Assembly (NCBI GenBank): GCA_016721425.1
Contig: JADKID010000020.1
Span: forward strand, 81,973 to 145,972
DNA length: 64,000 nucleotides
Source: Bryobacterales bacterium
GTDB taxonomy: Bacteria > Acidobacteriota > Terriglobia > Bryobacterales > Bryobacteraceae
Direction of reading: 5' to 3'
In this document: one piece after another, positions 38,324 through 47,178 of the stretch
Position numbering within the stretch: the first letter of the stretch is position 1
How the letters are laid out: each line of letters begins with the position of its first letter
Notes under the pieces: generated by a model
The model's database searches: none
Told to the model about the DNA's origin: nothing
Seen by the model: the letters and a program-made list of their open reading frames with translations, nothing else
Position numbers and translations under genes: made by a program

Positions 38324-38716
38324 TCAGACCGCACGGCACCCGCGATACTCAACCACGATATGTCGCCACCCTTTGGCCATTCGAAACGCCTCTCCACCCT
38401 TGGCTGGTTGATCGCAAGTGATCACAAGCCGCGAGCTGCTCTGCCATTGCAGCTTGAGGCTATGCCGGTAGCGAAGCGTAAGGACAACGTTGTCCCACTC
38501 CTCGTTGGAGAACCATCCAAATCGCCCGTGAAGATGTACGTGAGTTGCCTCCGACGTCGTGGCCCCGCAGTCTCTGATGTAGTGCGTGGCTACAGCGCGC
38601 CGGTCCGGTGACGCTACAGTCTGCACAATCTCATCACCACACGGATCAACGCAGCCGCACATCGCGAGTACGAAAACGGCCACGGCTACTCTCAGCAATG
38701 GTGTTGCGTGGATCAT
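38324..38716 (-). CDS. Small lipoprotein (DUF5412-like)
   Basis: Predicted lipoprotein of 130 residues: ATG 38716, signal MIHATPLLRVAVAVFVLAMCGC. The mature part VASPDRRAVATHYIRDCGAT, HVHLHGRFGWFSNEEWDN and LKLQWQSSSRLVITCDQP follows the pattern of DUF5412-like proteins (SPDGKLKAVVFxRxCGATT). Role unknown. Frame intact. Confidence 0.65.
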   Translation of the reverse strand: MIHATPLLRVAVAVFVLAMCGCVDPCGDEIVQTVASPDRRAVATHYIRDCGATTSEATHVHLHGRFGWFSNEEWDNVVLTLRYRHSLKLQWQSSSRLVITCDQPAKGGEAFRMAKGWRHIVVEYRGCRAV

Positions 38717-38824
38717 GGGTGCACTGGCCCTACTCCCGGCAATCATGGCAATAGTCGCCAGAAGATTTCAAGGGTCTCCCTCTCTCGCTGAAGTGCCTGG
38801 TCGCATCCCCCCCCCGTCATCGCC

Positions 38825-39434
38825 TCACCTTTTCACTCCCGCCTTCTGGACCATCACCCCCACAGCCCGGTGCTGGCCCTCTGCGTTTCCCGTTACCAAC
38901 GTCAACCTCCCGGACCGCTAACAATGTCACCTGCGCTACGAACCCACCCAGATGACCAAAACCGCGGGGCGGCGCGGCCGCCAAGGGAGCCCGTCCCGCT
39001 CCGCCCGAGGCGGCCGACAAAAACCCAACCACCGTGACACACCCGGACGCCGCCCCACCCTTGCGTCTCGCTGCCTTCACCACATCGTCGAACCTCGCCA
39101 GCGAATCCCGCTCCGGCACAGCCGGCAACGTGCTGGGCGTCTCTGGACTGCCCGGAAATCGCAACTGAATGGCGCGTGGCCAACTGCGTCCGAGAAACTC
39201 AAACCGGTCAGAACACAATCCACTCGCAAGAAAGAACTGCTCATCCCCGGCGTGCCACTCCGCGCGGATCGTCACCACGCGGCCCGCCAACTGCGGCAAC
39301 GCCGCGAAAACGGAGCACAACGATTCCACCTGGACGGAGGGCGCAGGCGCCTGCTGTTCGCCGCCCCACGCCCCCGGGAGCACCGCAAACCAGGCCATCA
39401 ATACTCCAACCGGCCGATACCTCACAGCGGCCAC
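38825..39434 (-). CDS. Orphan secreted protein, 'GHLG' family copy C, frameshifted tail
   Basis: About 200 residues, signal VGVLMAWFAVLPGAWGGEQ, start GTG 39434 or ATG 39398. Family motifs are VESLCSVFAALPQLAGRVVT near the start and GFGHLGGFVAQVTLLAV near the end, matching the lipoproteins at 3715 and 11484. After LLAV a one-base frame change gives RLTLVTGNAEGQHRAVGV and a stop at 38825; the unshifted frame runs on to 38817 with an arbitrary tail. Function unknown. Confidence 0.6.
38856..38912. repeat. 57-bp direct repeat, copy 2
   Basis: Second copy of the segment at 38127-38183, lying at the end of the 'GHLG' family gene copy C. Confidence 0.6.
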
Positions 39435-39459
39435 CCTGAATCCGCCTCAGCGCCACGCT

Positions 39460-40092
39460 TCATTGCAGCCTCTCCAGCACCACCGGCTTCTCGATGACCT
39501 CCGTAGAACGGCAATTTACCACCTCCACCTTGGGCAGGTAACCCGAAGCCACAACGGATAGGCTTCTACTCCACCCGGAGGGCAGGTAAACCCACACTCT
39601 GCCGTAACGGTCAGTTCTCTGTGGCAGGGAACCATCGGAGGCTCGATGCTTGCCCCGGCGATTGGCGTGCCATCCGGAGAGGTCACGCGGAAGTAAGCGA
39701 TGCAATAGTCCCTGTCATCTGGATACACTGGGCACGAATTCAGTGTGGCCTCGGGCCGAATCGGGTGCCGCTCCAATACCCGATCGACTTTGAATCGGAC
39801 TGGAAGCAGCTCCTGGGCGACACGATGATTTCATGTGGGCCAAAACCGAAGTCACAAATTCTCGCCGTCCCGTCGTCCCCGCTCTTCGTCTCGAACTCGT
39901 TCGCGCCCTTGGCATCAAGAACTCGGATGGTGGCACCGCGAAAGGGCGCGCCACCCGGGGACCTCACTGCGATTTCGACGGCGCAAAGGTCGCCGTCCTC
40001 CTGCGGCGCACTGAGCCTAGAGCCAGCAACGGCAAAACGCTCGGAATTAGCTTTGCGAGTAATGCATTGGAGACGAACGCGATCTTGGGCAT
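39460..40092 (-). CDS. Secreted carboxypeptidase-regulatory-like protein, frameshifted
   Basis: ATG 40092 opens a signal (MPKIAFVSNALLAKLIPSVL) that joins after a frame change near 40020 to two beta domains: LCAVEIAVRSPGGAPFRGAT with DDGTARICDFGFGPHEIIVS, and CIAYFRVTSPDGTPIAGASI with DRYGRVWVYLPSGWSRSLSV. Further frame changes are near 39760 and 39640. The end VEVVNCRSTEVIEKPVVLER closes at 39460. Non-catalytic extracellular or periplasmic modules. Neighbouring genes on this strand are also secreted orphans. Confidence 0.6.
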
Positions 40093-40265
40093 TTGGCAAA
40101 AACGTCCTGATTAAGCTCCCACGCCGTTTCGGAGTCGTCCGGTATCTCGCAATGTATCTCAATTCCCGCAGCAACGCGAGGGCTCGTGCAGGCGACACGG
40201 TGATCTCGTTCAGCACATCCAGGAAGCTACCCAGGCATCCCGCGCCACCGGCGCACGGAGACCCC

Positions 40266-41117
40266 TCAACGCGAGGCAGCACCCCGACCTCGAAGCGCCC
40301 GTATCCTCCCGCAGAGCTCCTTTGACCTCTTCGGACCTTTCACATACTTCCGGCTGCTGGCGCTCCATTCGTGTGCGGCACATCCGGTCGTCTGCCCCTG
40401 CCCGCTCAGCACTTCTTCAGGCAGGTCCGGCGCACTGTGTCCCGGGATCTGAGCGGCCAAACGATGCGCGACGAAGAGCCCAGGCTCGAGAAAATGCAGG
40501 AAAGTTCTCTCAATCTCAACGGTATCCCGCTCAGATCCCGCCACCGGGCCTTCACGGAACTCCACAGTCTCAAAGACGCGGTGGAGCAAGCCTCGATCCA
40601 GACGGTAGATCTGAAGCGTATTGGAACGCCCCTCGGTCATCCAGCCGAACTCTCGCACAATCAGCTCGTTGACCGAATCGGTGACCAAACGAGCCTCGAT
40701 CATTCGCTCTAGCGCAGAAAAGCTACTTCGGACCCGGTTGCTAAAACGCCCCACCTTCCACCATCCGGCACTGTCGCGATCAAAAACGAACGCCACCCGC
40801 GCGAAAAGGACGTCCAGGATCAAAACCGCCTCTGGCTGAGGATCGGAATCCATCTGCAAAATCAGCAGCCGGCCTTCAAAGGCGGGAAGCCGTTTTGGCA
40901 GAGGGCTGCCAAATAGCTCTTCATGAGCGCGACTCTGATCTTCGGCCGACGCTCCCCTGAGTTTGGCAAACAGGGTCCAAGGGTCGCTGACGATTCGCTC
41001 CCTCGTGCCAAGCCCCTCCGGCGTCTGTGCCAACATGCCAGCGGAACCAAGCCAAAAGAGGAGCACCCCGCCGTGGAAGATCACATGGTGGAGTCGCTTG
41101 AGAAACGGGACTACCAT
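40266..41117 (-). CDS. Secreted hypothetical protein
   Basis: Exported protein of 283 residues. ATG 41117 precedes a signal with core VIFHGGVLLFWLGSAGMLAQ. The body contains RLLILQMDSDPQPEAVLILD, VAFVFDRDSAGWWKVGRFSN and FGWMTEGRSNTLQIYRLDRG; the D-x-D-x-D-P start resembles FG-GAP-like or VCBS-type calcium loops. Unnamed family. The last 40 residues are basic and may reflect a late frameshift. Confidence 0.55.
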   Translation of the reverse strand: MVVPFLKRLHHVIFHGGVLLFWLGSAGMLAQTPEGLGTRERIVSDPWTLFAKLRGASAEDQSRAHEELFGSPLPKRLPAFEGRLLILQMDSDPQPEAVLILDVLFARVAFVFDRDSAGWWKVGRFSNRVRSSFSALERMIEARLVTDSVNELIVREFGWMTEGRSNTLQIYRLDRGLLHRVFETVEFREGPVAGSERDTVEIERTFLHFLEPGLFVAHRLAAQIPGHSAPDLPEEVLSGQGQTTGCAAHEWSASSRKYVKGPKRSKELCGRIRALRGRGAASR

Positions 41118-41334
41118 CGGTTGCTCCACATACTCCTCCAACTCCTTGGCCCAACAAAGCGGCACCTCGCAGCGCCAAGGCCAGCCGCGAACTCATCATA
41201 CGTCACGCCGCGACGCCTGCGCGAGGCAGCACCGCGCTCTCCGGAAACCGGGCACGTAGGGTCTTCCGAGTGATCCCTCGCGGTGCTCCGCCACTGGCGC
41301 CACGCCAGCCGAGCCGCACTCCAGCCACCTCGCT

Positions 41335-41907
41335 CTACTCCCTCGCAGGCGGTGGCAGCACGAAGACACGCTGATCCGGGTCCTTAAATCGCTCACGCCA
41401 GATAGCCTGCCCCCAACTGCAATACCACGCTGCCACCTGAGCATCGCTACCTCCCTCCGGGAACCGCCGATCGGATCGAAAAAACGTCCGCATCGAACGA
41501 TAGAGTTCGGCGTCAGAGTCAGTGAAGTCGACGGCCAGCGACGGGGGCCCATCAATGACATCTAACAGCGAGTAGCGGTCGATCGTCGAGATGGAATCAA
41601 CACTACAGAGCAAAACCGATATGTGGGTCCCTTTCGGCGCCCAACCGATCCAAACTCCCATAATGGACCGGCCTACCGTCGCCCAGTGATAGTCAACTCT
41701 ACCTTCGCCCGCCGAAATGGAGCCGATCCCGATTTCGGCGTCTGCCAGTGTGCTCCCGTACCCCGATTGGACCACTCGAACCACCGCACGGCTCTTCCCG
41801 TCGGGAGCGATCTTCTCATAGAGGTCGGCCGGCCGCCCTCTCATGCCAAGCCCCAGTCCGATCACAGCAACCGCACCGACCACCGCCGCCACTCTCACTG
41901 GTTGCAT
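41335..41907 (-). CDS. Membrane-anchored hypothetical protein
   Basis: 190 residues from ATG 41907; the N-terminus MQPVRVAAVVGAVAVIGLGL is one anchor or signal. The exported part has KIAPDGKSRAVVRVVQSGYG, WATVGRSIMGVWIGWAPKGT and SVDSISTIDRYSLLDVIDG. The opening resembles the SPDGK-type start of the DUF5412-like lipoprotein at 38324. Not otherwise recognised. Frame intact. Confidence 0.55.
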   Translation of the reverse strand: MQPVRVAAVVGAVAVIGLGLGMRGRPADLYEKIAPDGKSRAVVRVVQSGYGSTLADAEIGIGSISAGEGRVDYHWATVGRSIMGVWIGWAPKGTHISVLLCSVDSISTIDRYSLLDVIDGPPSLAVDFTDSDAELYRSMRTFFRSDRRFPEGGSDAQVAAWYCSWGQAIWRERFKDPDQRVFVLPPPARE

Positions 41908-42202
41908 AGCGATTCCCCTGCCTGCCTTTCCAACTCCGCCCATATTCGTCCTACTCACGCCAGTGCGAGTTTCAACCCGACCACCACCGTGCGCACAAGA
42001 CCTCACTGGTACCCTATCGATCATGAAAATCCTCGGCCCAATCGAGCAAGTCCTCCCCGTTCCGTCGAGGGAACCCTCGCAGTAACCGGTATTTGCTATC
42101 GATCTCCCTCCAGATGGTCCCGCAATACCCATGCCTCTCCCACCCCTTCTCTACCACTCCATCCTCCGACGCCGCACGAGTATGCCCGCGCCCGCCCCGC
42201 CG

Positions 42203-43133
42203 CTACCGCACTCCCGCACCCCCCGCAGCACAACCCATCAAGATCCCGAACAGCGCGCCGACATCAGCACTATCCACCAGGTAAGTCGGACTACCCCATC
42301 GGCCCCGCCCCTCGATGAACCGGATTCGAAATGTGCCGCACCCCGCCCCCACCCCGTCCGTAAACCAAGTCTCGATCTCCAGGTCTCTCGCCATCGCATC
42401 CGTCCCTTGGGAGGGATCCACCTTCGCCAGCCACGGAGCCGCCTCCCCCCAAGCTCCAGACACGCGGAACCGGTACCCGATGTCCACAGGCCGAGCCGCC
42501 ACGGCCCTGGCCCGCTCTCCCGGAAGGCCCGCAATCCCCCCGGCTTGAACCAAAGCGAGCCACGCCGCCTCCGCCACTGGCCCCAGGCTCGCCGCAATCC
42601 CCGCCCGGTCATTCTTCATCCAGGCAACCATCAGCCGGTCCAGGCCCTCCGCGGCCCTTCGGCGCCGTCGCAATGAAAGCTCGGCCGAGCAAGGCGGAGA
42701 GGACACATACGACGTAAGGCCCAAAGCCACGCCCAGGACCCCGGCGCGATTGACAGTGGGGAAAAGGGCCTTTGGGACTCTCCGTAATCCGGCGCAGCCG
42801 TTCAAAGCCCGAGCGGCCCTGAATCCGCGCATAAGCCAGCAGCACCCATCGAATATTCAGCGCAAGCCGCGACCCCGCCGGATTCTCCTCAAATGCATCC
42901 AGCGCTTGATCGAGCTGCGGAACTGCCAGGGCGCCCATCTCCACCAGCGACCGAGCCACCGGCCTGTATCGCCGATCAAGTGAGCACGGGGCTCAGCCCC
43001 ATCTGGTCGTCCTCCGCCGGCCCAGCATGCCGATCAGCGCCGAAACCTGCGCCCGCGTCTGCCCCGCCGCGCCAGCCAAAGGCGCAATCACCAGCAACGC
43101 CAAGCCTCGGAAAACCCCGGCACTCCAATTCAC
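42203..43133 (-). CDS. Secreted HEAT-like repeat protein, frameshifted
   Basis: GTG 43133 opens a signal peptide (VFRGLALLVIAPLAGAAGQ). After a disrupted stretch around 42990, helical repeats follow: SLVEMGALAVPQLDQALDAF and SRLALNIRWVLLAYARIQGR, then, after another frame change near 42770, AEGLDRLMVAWMKNDRAGIA, IGYRFRVSGAWGEAAPWLAK and TFRIRFIEGRGRWGSPTYLV. It starts 74 bp after the anti-sigma stop and may be the third gene of that operon. Function unknown. Confidence 0.5.
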
Positions 43134-43207
43134 TCGATGCCTCCCTGTCAGGATCGTGGCTACTGACAACAGTAACTCGCCGGCTATCCCGCACGCCGGG
43201 AGCCCCC

Positions 43208-43767
43208 CTAACTCGGCCTATGCCGGAACGTATACTCCCCATCACCCGCTCCCCACCCACCCCCACATCCGCCAGCCGCACCACCAGCACCGCAGGCCCC
43301 GACGCCCGCGCCGCCGCCATCGGCTCACTGAAAAGCACCTCCGCCGCCCCCGCCCGCACCGGCACATCCCGCATCCGCTCCACCTCCACCCCAGCCCCGT
43401 CGCAAAGACACAAATCCACCTGTCCAGCCCCCGCTACCTCCACCGCCAGCCGCGCCACCAGCAAGTCATCCTCGGCCGTCACCGTGCGATCCACCCCGCC
43501 CCCGGCCGCCACCCGGTAGCTCCGCACCCGCAGCCCCGCCCGCTCCGCCTCCTCCAGGAGCGAGCCGCTCACCACCACTCGCACCGCGCCCGACCTCGCC
43601 GCCCGCCGGATCCCCTCCGCCAGCGCCACCACCGCCCGCAGCCGCCCCCCGCACGCATCGCACCCCAGCAAATGCAGCTCCGCCGCCTCCTCCTCCGCGC
43701 CGGTCAGCGCCCCCAGCCAGTAGTCCATCAGCACGCCGTCATCCATCGCCCCGGCACAGTGGCTCAC
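43208..43767 (-). CDS. Anti-sigma factor with zinc-finger (ZAS-like) domain
   Basis: About 185 residues. GTG 43767 overlaps the sigma gene stop as GTGA. The N-terminus MDDGVLMDYWLGALTGAEEE leads to AAELHLLGCDACGGRL, an H-x3-C-x2-C zinc motif of ZAS anti-sigma domains. Then come an Ala/Val-rich helical part and a beta-rich domain. There is no obvious membrane span, so it may be a soluble sensor. Near the end a frame change gives GEYTFRHRPS and a stop at 43208; the unshifted frame runs to 42976. It should bind and inhibit the sigma factor encoded upstream. Confidence 0.75.
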
Positions 43768-44321
43768 CACGCCCTCCTCTCCCCCGCAAGGCACATCCGC
43801 AGCCGCCCCAGCGCCCGGTGCCGGATCACCCGCACATGCCCTTCCGATACCCCGAGAAACCCTGCCACCTCGCCGCCCGTCCGCTCGCTAAAAAATGTCA
43901 TCACCACCACGCTCCGCTCCCGCTCCCCCAACCGCGCCAGGCACTCCGCCAGCCGCCCCTCGTCCACCACCTCTTCCGCCGGAGCCCGCTCCCCCGCCGC
44001 AAACCGCGCATACTCCGCCAGCAGGCCCTGCCGCCGCTGAGCCCCCGCCGCCAGTTCAATACCACCAGCCGGCGTCCCCAAAACGAAGGACGCCAGCTTC
44101 TCCGGCTCCCGCAATCGCCCCGCCCGCAGACCCTCCAGCGTGATCAGCAGCACCTCCTGCGTCAGGTCCGCCGCCGCCTGCTCGTCCCGCAGATGCCGCA
44201 ATCCGTACAGCCGCACCCGCGGAGCCAGCCGCCGGTACAACTCCCCCTCGGCTTCCCGATCCCCGCCGGCCCCGATCCGCCGGGCCAGCTCTGCCTCTGC
44301 CGTCGTGTCCAACGGATTCAT
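43764..44321 (-). CDS. ECF-type RNA polymerase sigma factor
   Basis: Sigma-70 family ECF factor of 185 residues from ATG 44321. Region 2: LYRRLAPRVRLYGLRHLRDE followed by ADLTQEVLLITLEGLRAGRL. Region 4: LGERERSVVVMTFFSERTGG with VAGFLGVSEGHVRVIRHRAL, a helix-turn-helix for the -35 box. The segment PAGGIELAAG between them looks frame-slipped; an adjacent frame reads RRLVVLNWRRG, which fits better. Coupled to its anti-sigma gene by a GTGA overlap. Probably autoregulated from the inverted-repeat region upstream. Confidence 0.85.
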   Translation of the reverse strand: MNPLDTTAEAELARRIGAGGDREAEGELYRRLAPRVRLYGLRHLRDEQAAADLTQEVLLITLEGLRAGRLREPEKLASFVLGTPAGGIELAAGAQRRQGLLAEYARFAAGERAPAEEVVDEGRLAECLARLGERERSVVVMTFFSERTGGEVAGFLGVSEGHVRVIRHRALGRLRMCLAGERRAW

Positions 44322-44357
44322 GACCAGCGAATATAGCATGGCGCGAAATCTTCATCA

Positions 44358-44394
44358 CGGATGTGTAACGCCCCGCCCCTTCGTTACACATCCG
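44358..44394. promoter_or_regulatory. Perfect 13-bp inverted repeat, operator or divergent promoter
   Basis: CGGATGTGTAACG (44358-44370) and CGTTACACATCCG (44382-44394) are exact reverse complements, 11 bp apart. They lie between the divergent sigma gene (44321) and MBL gene (44454). Each arm contains TGTAAC, a hexamer resembling ECF -35 boxes, one facing each gene. Confidence 0.65.
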
Positions 44395-44453
44395 ATCCGG
44401 TAAAAGAAACTAATCAGACCTCAAGCAAAGGACGTCAAGCAAAGGAGCCCAAT

Positions 44454-45221
44454 ATGATCACCAACCAGCAATCCGGAACCCGCATCGACGAGATCGCCGC
44501 CGGCATCTACCGCATCAACACCCCCGTCCACATCGACGCCCTCCCCGGCGGCTTCAACTTCAGCCAGTACCTCGTTCTCGACGACGAGCCGCTCCTCTTC
44601 CACACCGGCTACCGCGCCATGTTCCCCCTCGTCCGCGAAGCCATCGCCAAAATCATGCCCGTCGAGAACCTCCGCCACCTTGGCTTCTCCCATTTCGAGG
44701 GCGACGAATTCGGAGCCATGAACCACTTCCTCGCCGCCGCCCCCCATAGCGTCCCGCTCGCCAGCCAGATCGGCGCCCTCACCTCCGTCAACGACATGGC
44801 GGATCGCCCCGCCCGCGCCCTCGCGAGCGGCGAGCGCTTCACCACCGGCCGCCACCGCTTCCAGTGGATCGATACCCCCCACGTCCCCCACGGCTGGGAT
44901 TGCGGCGTCCTCTTCGACGAAACCACCCGCACCCTCCTCTGCGGCGACCTCTTCACCCAAGGAGGAACCGGAGCCCCGCCCCTCACCGAATCCGACATCC
45001 TCGCCCCCAGCGAGCAGTTCCGCAAACCCCTCGATTACTTCGCCCACGCCGCCAACACCACCGCCATTCTCGAGACCCTCGCCGCCCTCCAGCCCGAAAC
45101 GCTCGCCTGCATGCACGGCAGCGCCTTTCGCGGCGACGGCGCCGCCCTCCTCCGCGGTCTCGCCTCACTCCTGGAGCACGAGCGCCTGTCGGCCTTGGCC
45201 GCGGTTTCGCCCGCAGTATAA
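44454..45221 (+). CDS. MBL-fold hydrolase (flavodiiron/ODP-like)
   Basis: Metallo-beta-lactamase-fold protein of 255 residues. ATG 44454 follows AAAGGAG by 6 nt. Metal-binding motif H-x-E-x-D is in GFSHFEGDEFGAMN, as in oxygen-binding diiron (ODP) proteins; earlier LDDEPLLFHTGYRAMFPLV and later HVPHGWDCGVLFDETTR, LLCGDLFTQGG and LACMHGSAF add further ligands. It lacks the flavodoxin half of true flavodiiron proteins. It may handle oxygen, NO or another small oxidant. The shared inverted repeat suggests control by the neighbouring ECF sigma factor. Confidence 0.85.
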   Translation: MITNQQSGTRIDEIAAGIYRINTPVHIDALPGGFNFSQYLVLDDEPLLFHTGYRAMFPLVREAIAKIMPVENLRHLGFSHFEGDEFGAMNHFLAAAPHSVPLASQIGALTSVNDMADRPARALASGERFTTGRHRFQWIDTPHVPHGWDCGVLFDETTRTLLCGDLFTQGGTGAPPLTESDILAPSEQFRKPLDYFAHAANTTAILETLAALQPETLACMHGSAFRGDGAALLRGLASLLEHERLSALAAVSPAV

Positions 45222-45240
45222 TGGACTCTTCCGGCATCCC

Positions 45241-45657
45241 ATGTCTGCCACCCTGAAACTCCGCATCACCGTGCTAAGCCCCCTCCCCGGAGTCTCCATG
45301 CAGCTCCAGCGAGGCCGCGCGTCGCTCCTCCCGCCCACCCTCGTCACCCCGGACTCCATCTCCTTCGATTTCGAAGTCCGAGTCGAGCCCGGCCCCAACT
45401 TCCTAGGCGAATTCACCCAGGGCCCCAAAGCCACCCGCTTCGTCTACGTCAACTCCGGCTCCTACGCCGGCCAGCCCGGCACCCTCTGGAACCGCCGCGC
45501 CAAAATATCTCTCATGACCATCACCGAAGAGCAGATCGCCTCCGTCCAAGCCCACCCCAGCCATCTCCTGGAAACCCGCATCCCCGGCGCCGCCAAAGAC
45601 GGAGGCCCCGTCTGCGCCTCAGTCCGCCCAGTCGTCTGGAGCGAGCTCGCCGGCTGA
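45241..45657 (+). CDS. DUF5990 family protein
   Basis: Cytoplasmic protein of 138 residues. LRITVLSPLPGVSMQLQRGR, DFEVRVEPGPNFLGEFTQGP and RFVYVNSGSYAGQPGTLWNR with RRAKISL are the DUF5990 pattern. Its role is unknown. ATG 45241 lies 19 nt after the MBL gene, so the two may be co-transcribed. Frame intact. Confidence 0.75.
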   Translation: MSATLKLRITVLSPLPGVSMQLQRGRASLLPPTLVTPDSISFDFEVRVEPGPNFLGEFTQGPKATRFVYVNSGSYAGQPGTLWNRRAKISLMTITEEQIASVQAHPSHLLETRIPGAAKDGGPVCASVRPVVWSELAG

Positions 45658-45747
45658 CGCAGGCGCCCCTCTGCCACCGGCTATCTACGCTCGCCCCATC
45701 CGCCTGGAGTCATGTACGCTTTCAAGTAGTACAGATAGGAGAGCGCC

Positions 45748-46025
45748 ATGCCCAGAATCGCAGTCAAAAACAACAGCCGTATCTCGTTGCGGATTCCAGT
45801 TGCCGAAAAAGCGATCCTCATGCGGGCGGCGGCTCTGCGGAACACGGACCTGACGGATTTTGTCCGCCAGCATAGCCTGCAAGCCGCCATGGATGTCATT
45901 CAGGAAGCCGAACGTGTCAAGCTCTCCGCCCGTGACAGCCTGCGGGTGCTCCACCTGCTGGAAAATCCCCCTGTGCCGAATGCGAAGCTGTTGGCCGCCG
46001 CAAGGCGCTGCCAAAGCGGAAATGA
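45748..46025 (+). CDS. TacA/DUF1778 antitoxin, late frameshift
   Basis: Ribbon-helix-helix antitoxin of about 92 residues: SRISLRIPVAEKAILMRAAA, LTDFVRQHSLQAAMDVIQEA, then the toxin-neutralising tail ARDSLRVLHLLENPPVPNAK. The expected ending ALPKRK with TGA at 46023 needs a one-base change near 46000; unshifted, the frame runs on to 46374 without meaning. ATG follows AGGAGAG by 5 nt. It would bind the TacT-like toxin encoded next and repress the operon. Confidence 0.8.
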
Positions 46026-46421
46026 GCATTCCGGCATGGCATTAGGAGCCAATCAGCAAACGGCACGATCGGGACGCCTTTCATTAACAAAACCATCCTC
46101 GGCTTCTACAGTCTCAGTCCGGCGTCGGTCGAGTCGCCCGCACACCCGATATCGTGAAACGCGGGTTGGCCCGTTACGCCGTGCCGGCCTTCCGTTTGGC
46201 GCGTTTGGGGAGTCGACCAAAAGCTACAAGGGCAAGGACGTGGCGGACAACTCCTCCTGCGGCTGCGGAAGTGGGCGGCGTTGCGCTGCTCATAGATGCC
46301 AAGAACGCCAACGTGGCCGGCTGGGTATGCCCGCTACGGCGCAGTGCCCCTGGAAGATGCTCCGCTCACGCTGATGCTGCCGCTGGCAACAATCAAGGCC
46401 GCGCTGAACGCCGTGGAATGA
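46022..46421 (+). pseudogene. TacT-like GNAT toxin, inactivated
   Basis: Remains of the partner acetyltransferase toxin, which in intact form acetylates aminoacyl-tRNA. ATG 46022 overlaps the antitoxin stop (ATGA). It reads MSIPAWH then TAG (46043-46045, where Glu is usual), EPISKRHDRDAFH, a gap where about 40 residues of the family are missing, KTILGFYSLSPASVE, ARTPDIVKRGLARYAVPAFR, the acetyl-CoA loop LQGQGRGGQLLL, and AEVGGVALLIDAKNANVAGW with PLTLMLPLATIKAALNAVE at the end. Several frame changes, one nonsense codon and a deletion abolish function. Confidence 0.8.
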
Positions 46422-46464
46422 CCTGGCTTCCCTCGGTCGGAACTTCCCGCGCCCCCGGCTCCGC

Positions 46465-46724
46465 GTCACCCGTCCAGCCAGAGGTAACAGATCAGATTGC
46501 TCGCCAGGAAGTCCTTGATCCCGTGGGATCGGGCGGACCACTAGTGCCCCACCAGCCGCACCGCCCCTTCGCCTCGGGTGAGTGCTCCGCCGGCCACGCA
46601 TCCAGCAGATCGTCCACCAACGGGTAAGGGTCCTCTTCGGGCGGAGTCCACGGCTTGGAAAGATAGTAATCCAGATGCGCCTCGTGGATCACCTGGATTG
46701 CCGCTTCGATGGCCGGTCCAACCC
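46465..46724 (-). pseudogene. Fragment of response regulator-thioredoxin reductase fusion
   Basis: The stretch AAIQVIHEAHLDYYLSKPWT, PPEEDPYPLVDDLLDAW and, after a frame change, VRLVGH (stop) WSARSHGIKDFLASN matches the junction between a receiver domain and a thioredoxin-reductase-like domain found fused in some redox regulators. Only about 85 residues remain; it is broken on both sides and by an in-frame TAG near 46541. Confidence 0.5.
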
Positions 46725-46732
46725 CACCGGCA

Positions 46733-46778
46733 TCGGGGCGGTCCCCTGGACCGCGCGCGACCCCCGGTCGCGCCGCCG
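46733..46778. repeat. Double-hairpin REP-like element, divergent copy 4
   Basis: GCGGTCC-CCT-GGACCGC followed by GCGCGACC-CCC-GGTCGCGC. Same two-hairpin layout and loop composition as copies 1-3 but with different, still paired, stem bases. Confidence 0.55.
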
Positions 46779-46911
46779 CCCCACCCGTCAAAACCCTCCC
46801 AAACCCAGCACCCCCGCCAAGCACTCCCGCCCGGCACTGTCAAACTTTGCCAAACCCTGTTACTGGAGCTACACTCAGGAAAGAAGAAAGCAGCATCACA
46901 GGAAACCGCCC

Positions 46912-47178
46912 ATGAACGTATCGCTAACCCCCGAACTGGAGAAATTCGTGCACAGCAAGGTGCACGCGGGCCGCTACAATTCCGCCAGTGAAGTCGTCCG
47001 GGAGGCACTCCGTCTCCTGGAACAGCACGAACAGTCCCGCGCCGCTCAACTTGGCGAATTCAACAAGGAACTGGAGCGCCGGTTGGCCGCGCTCGATTCC
47101 GGCGGGCACGTCGACCCTGCCGCCGCCCTCTCCCGCCTCAGGCGCAAATCCGAACATCGCCGCAAGCAGCCAGCATGA
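46912..47178 (+). CDS. parD: ParD-type antitoxin
   Basis: Ribbon-helix-helix antitoxin of 88 residues: MNVSLTPELEKFVHSKVHAG, YNSASEVVREALRLLEQHEQ, then a charged tail that would wrap the toxin. ATG 46912 is right before the conserved strand. Its stop overlaps the toxin start by 4 nt (ATGA). It neutralises ParE and represses the operon. Frame intact. Confidence 0.9.
   Translation: MNVSLTPELEKFVHSKVHAGRYNSASEVVREALRLLEQHEQSRAAQLGEFNKELERRLAALDSGGHVDPAAALSRLRRKSEHRRKQPA

Noticed and set aside
42960..43133. In-frame TGA (42993-42995) between a signal peptide and HEAT-like repeats, possible second selenocysteine
   Set aside because: A neighbouring frame reads a better junction (EDDQMGLSP) and the gene has other shifts, so a pair of indels explains it. 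The site is not in a redox motif.
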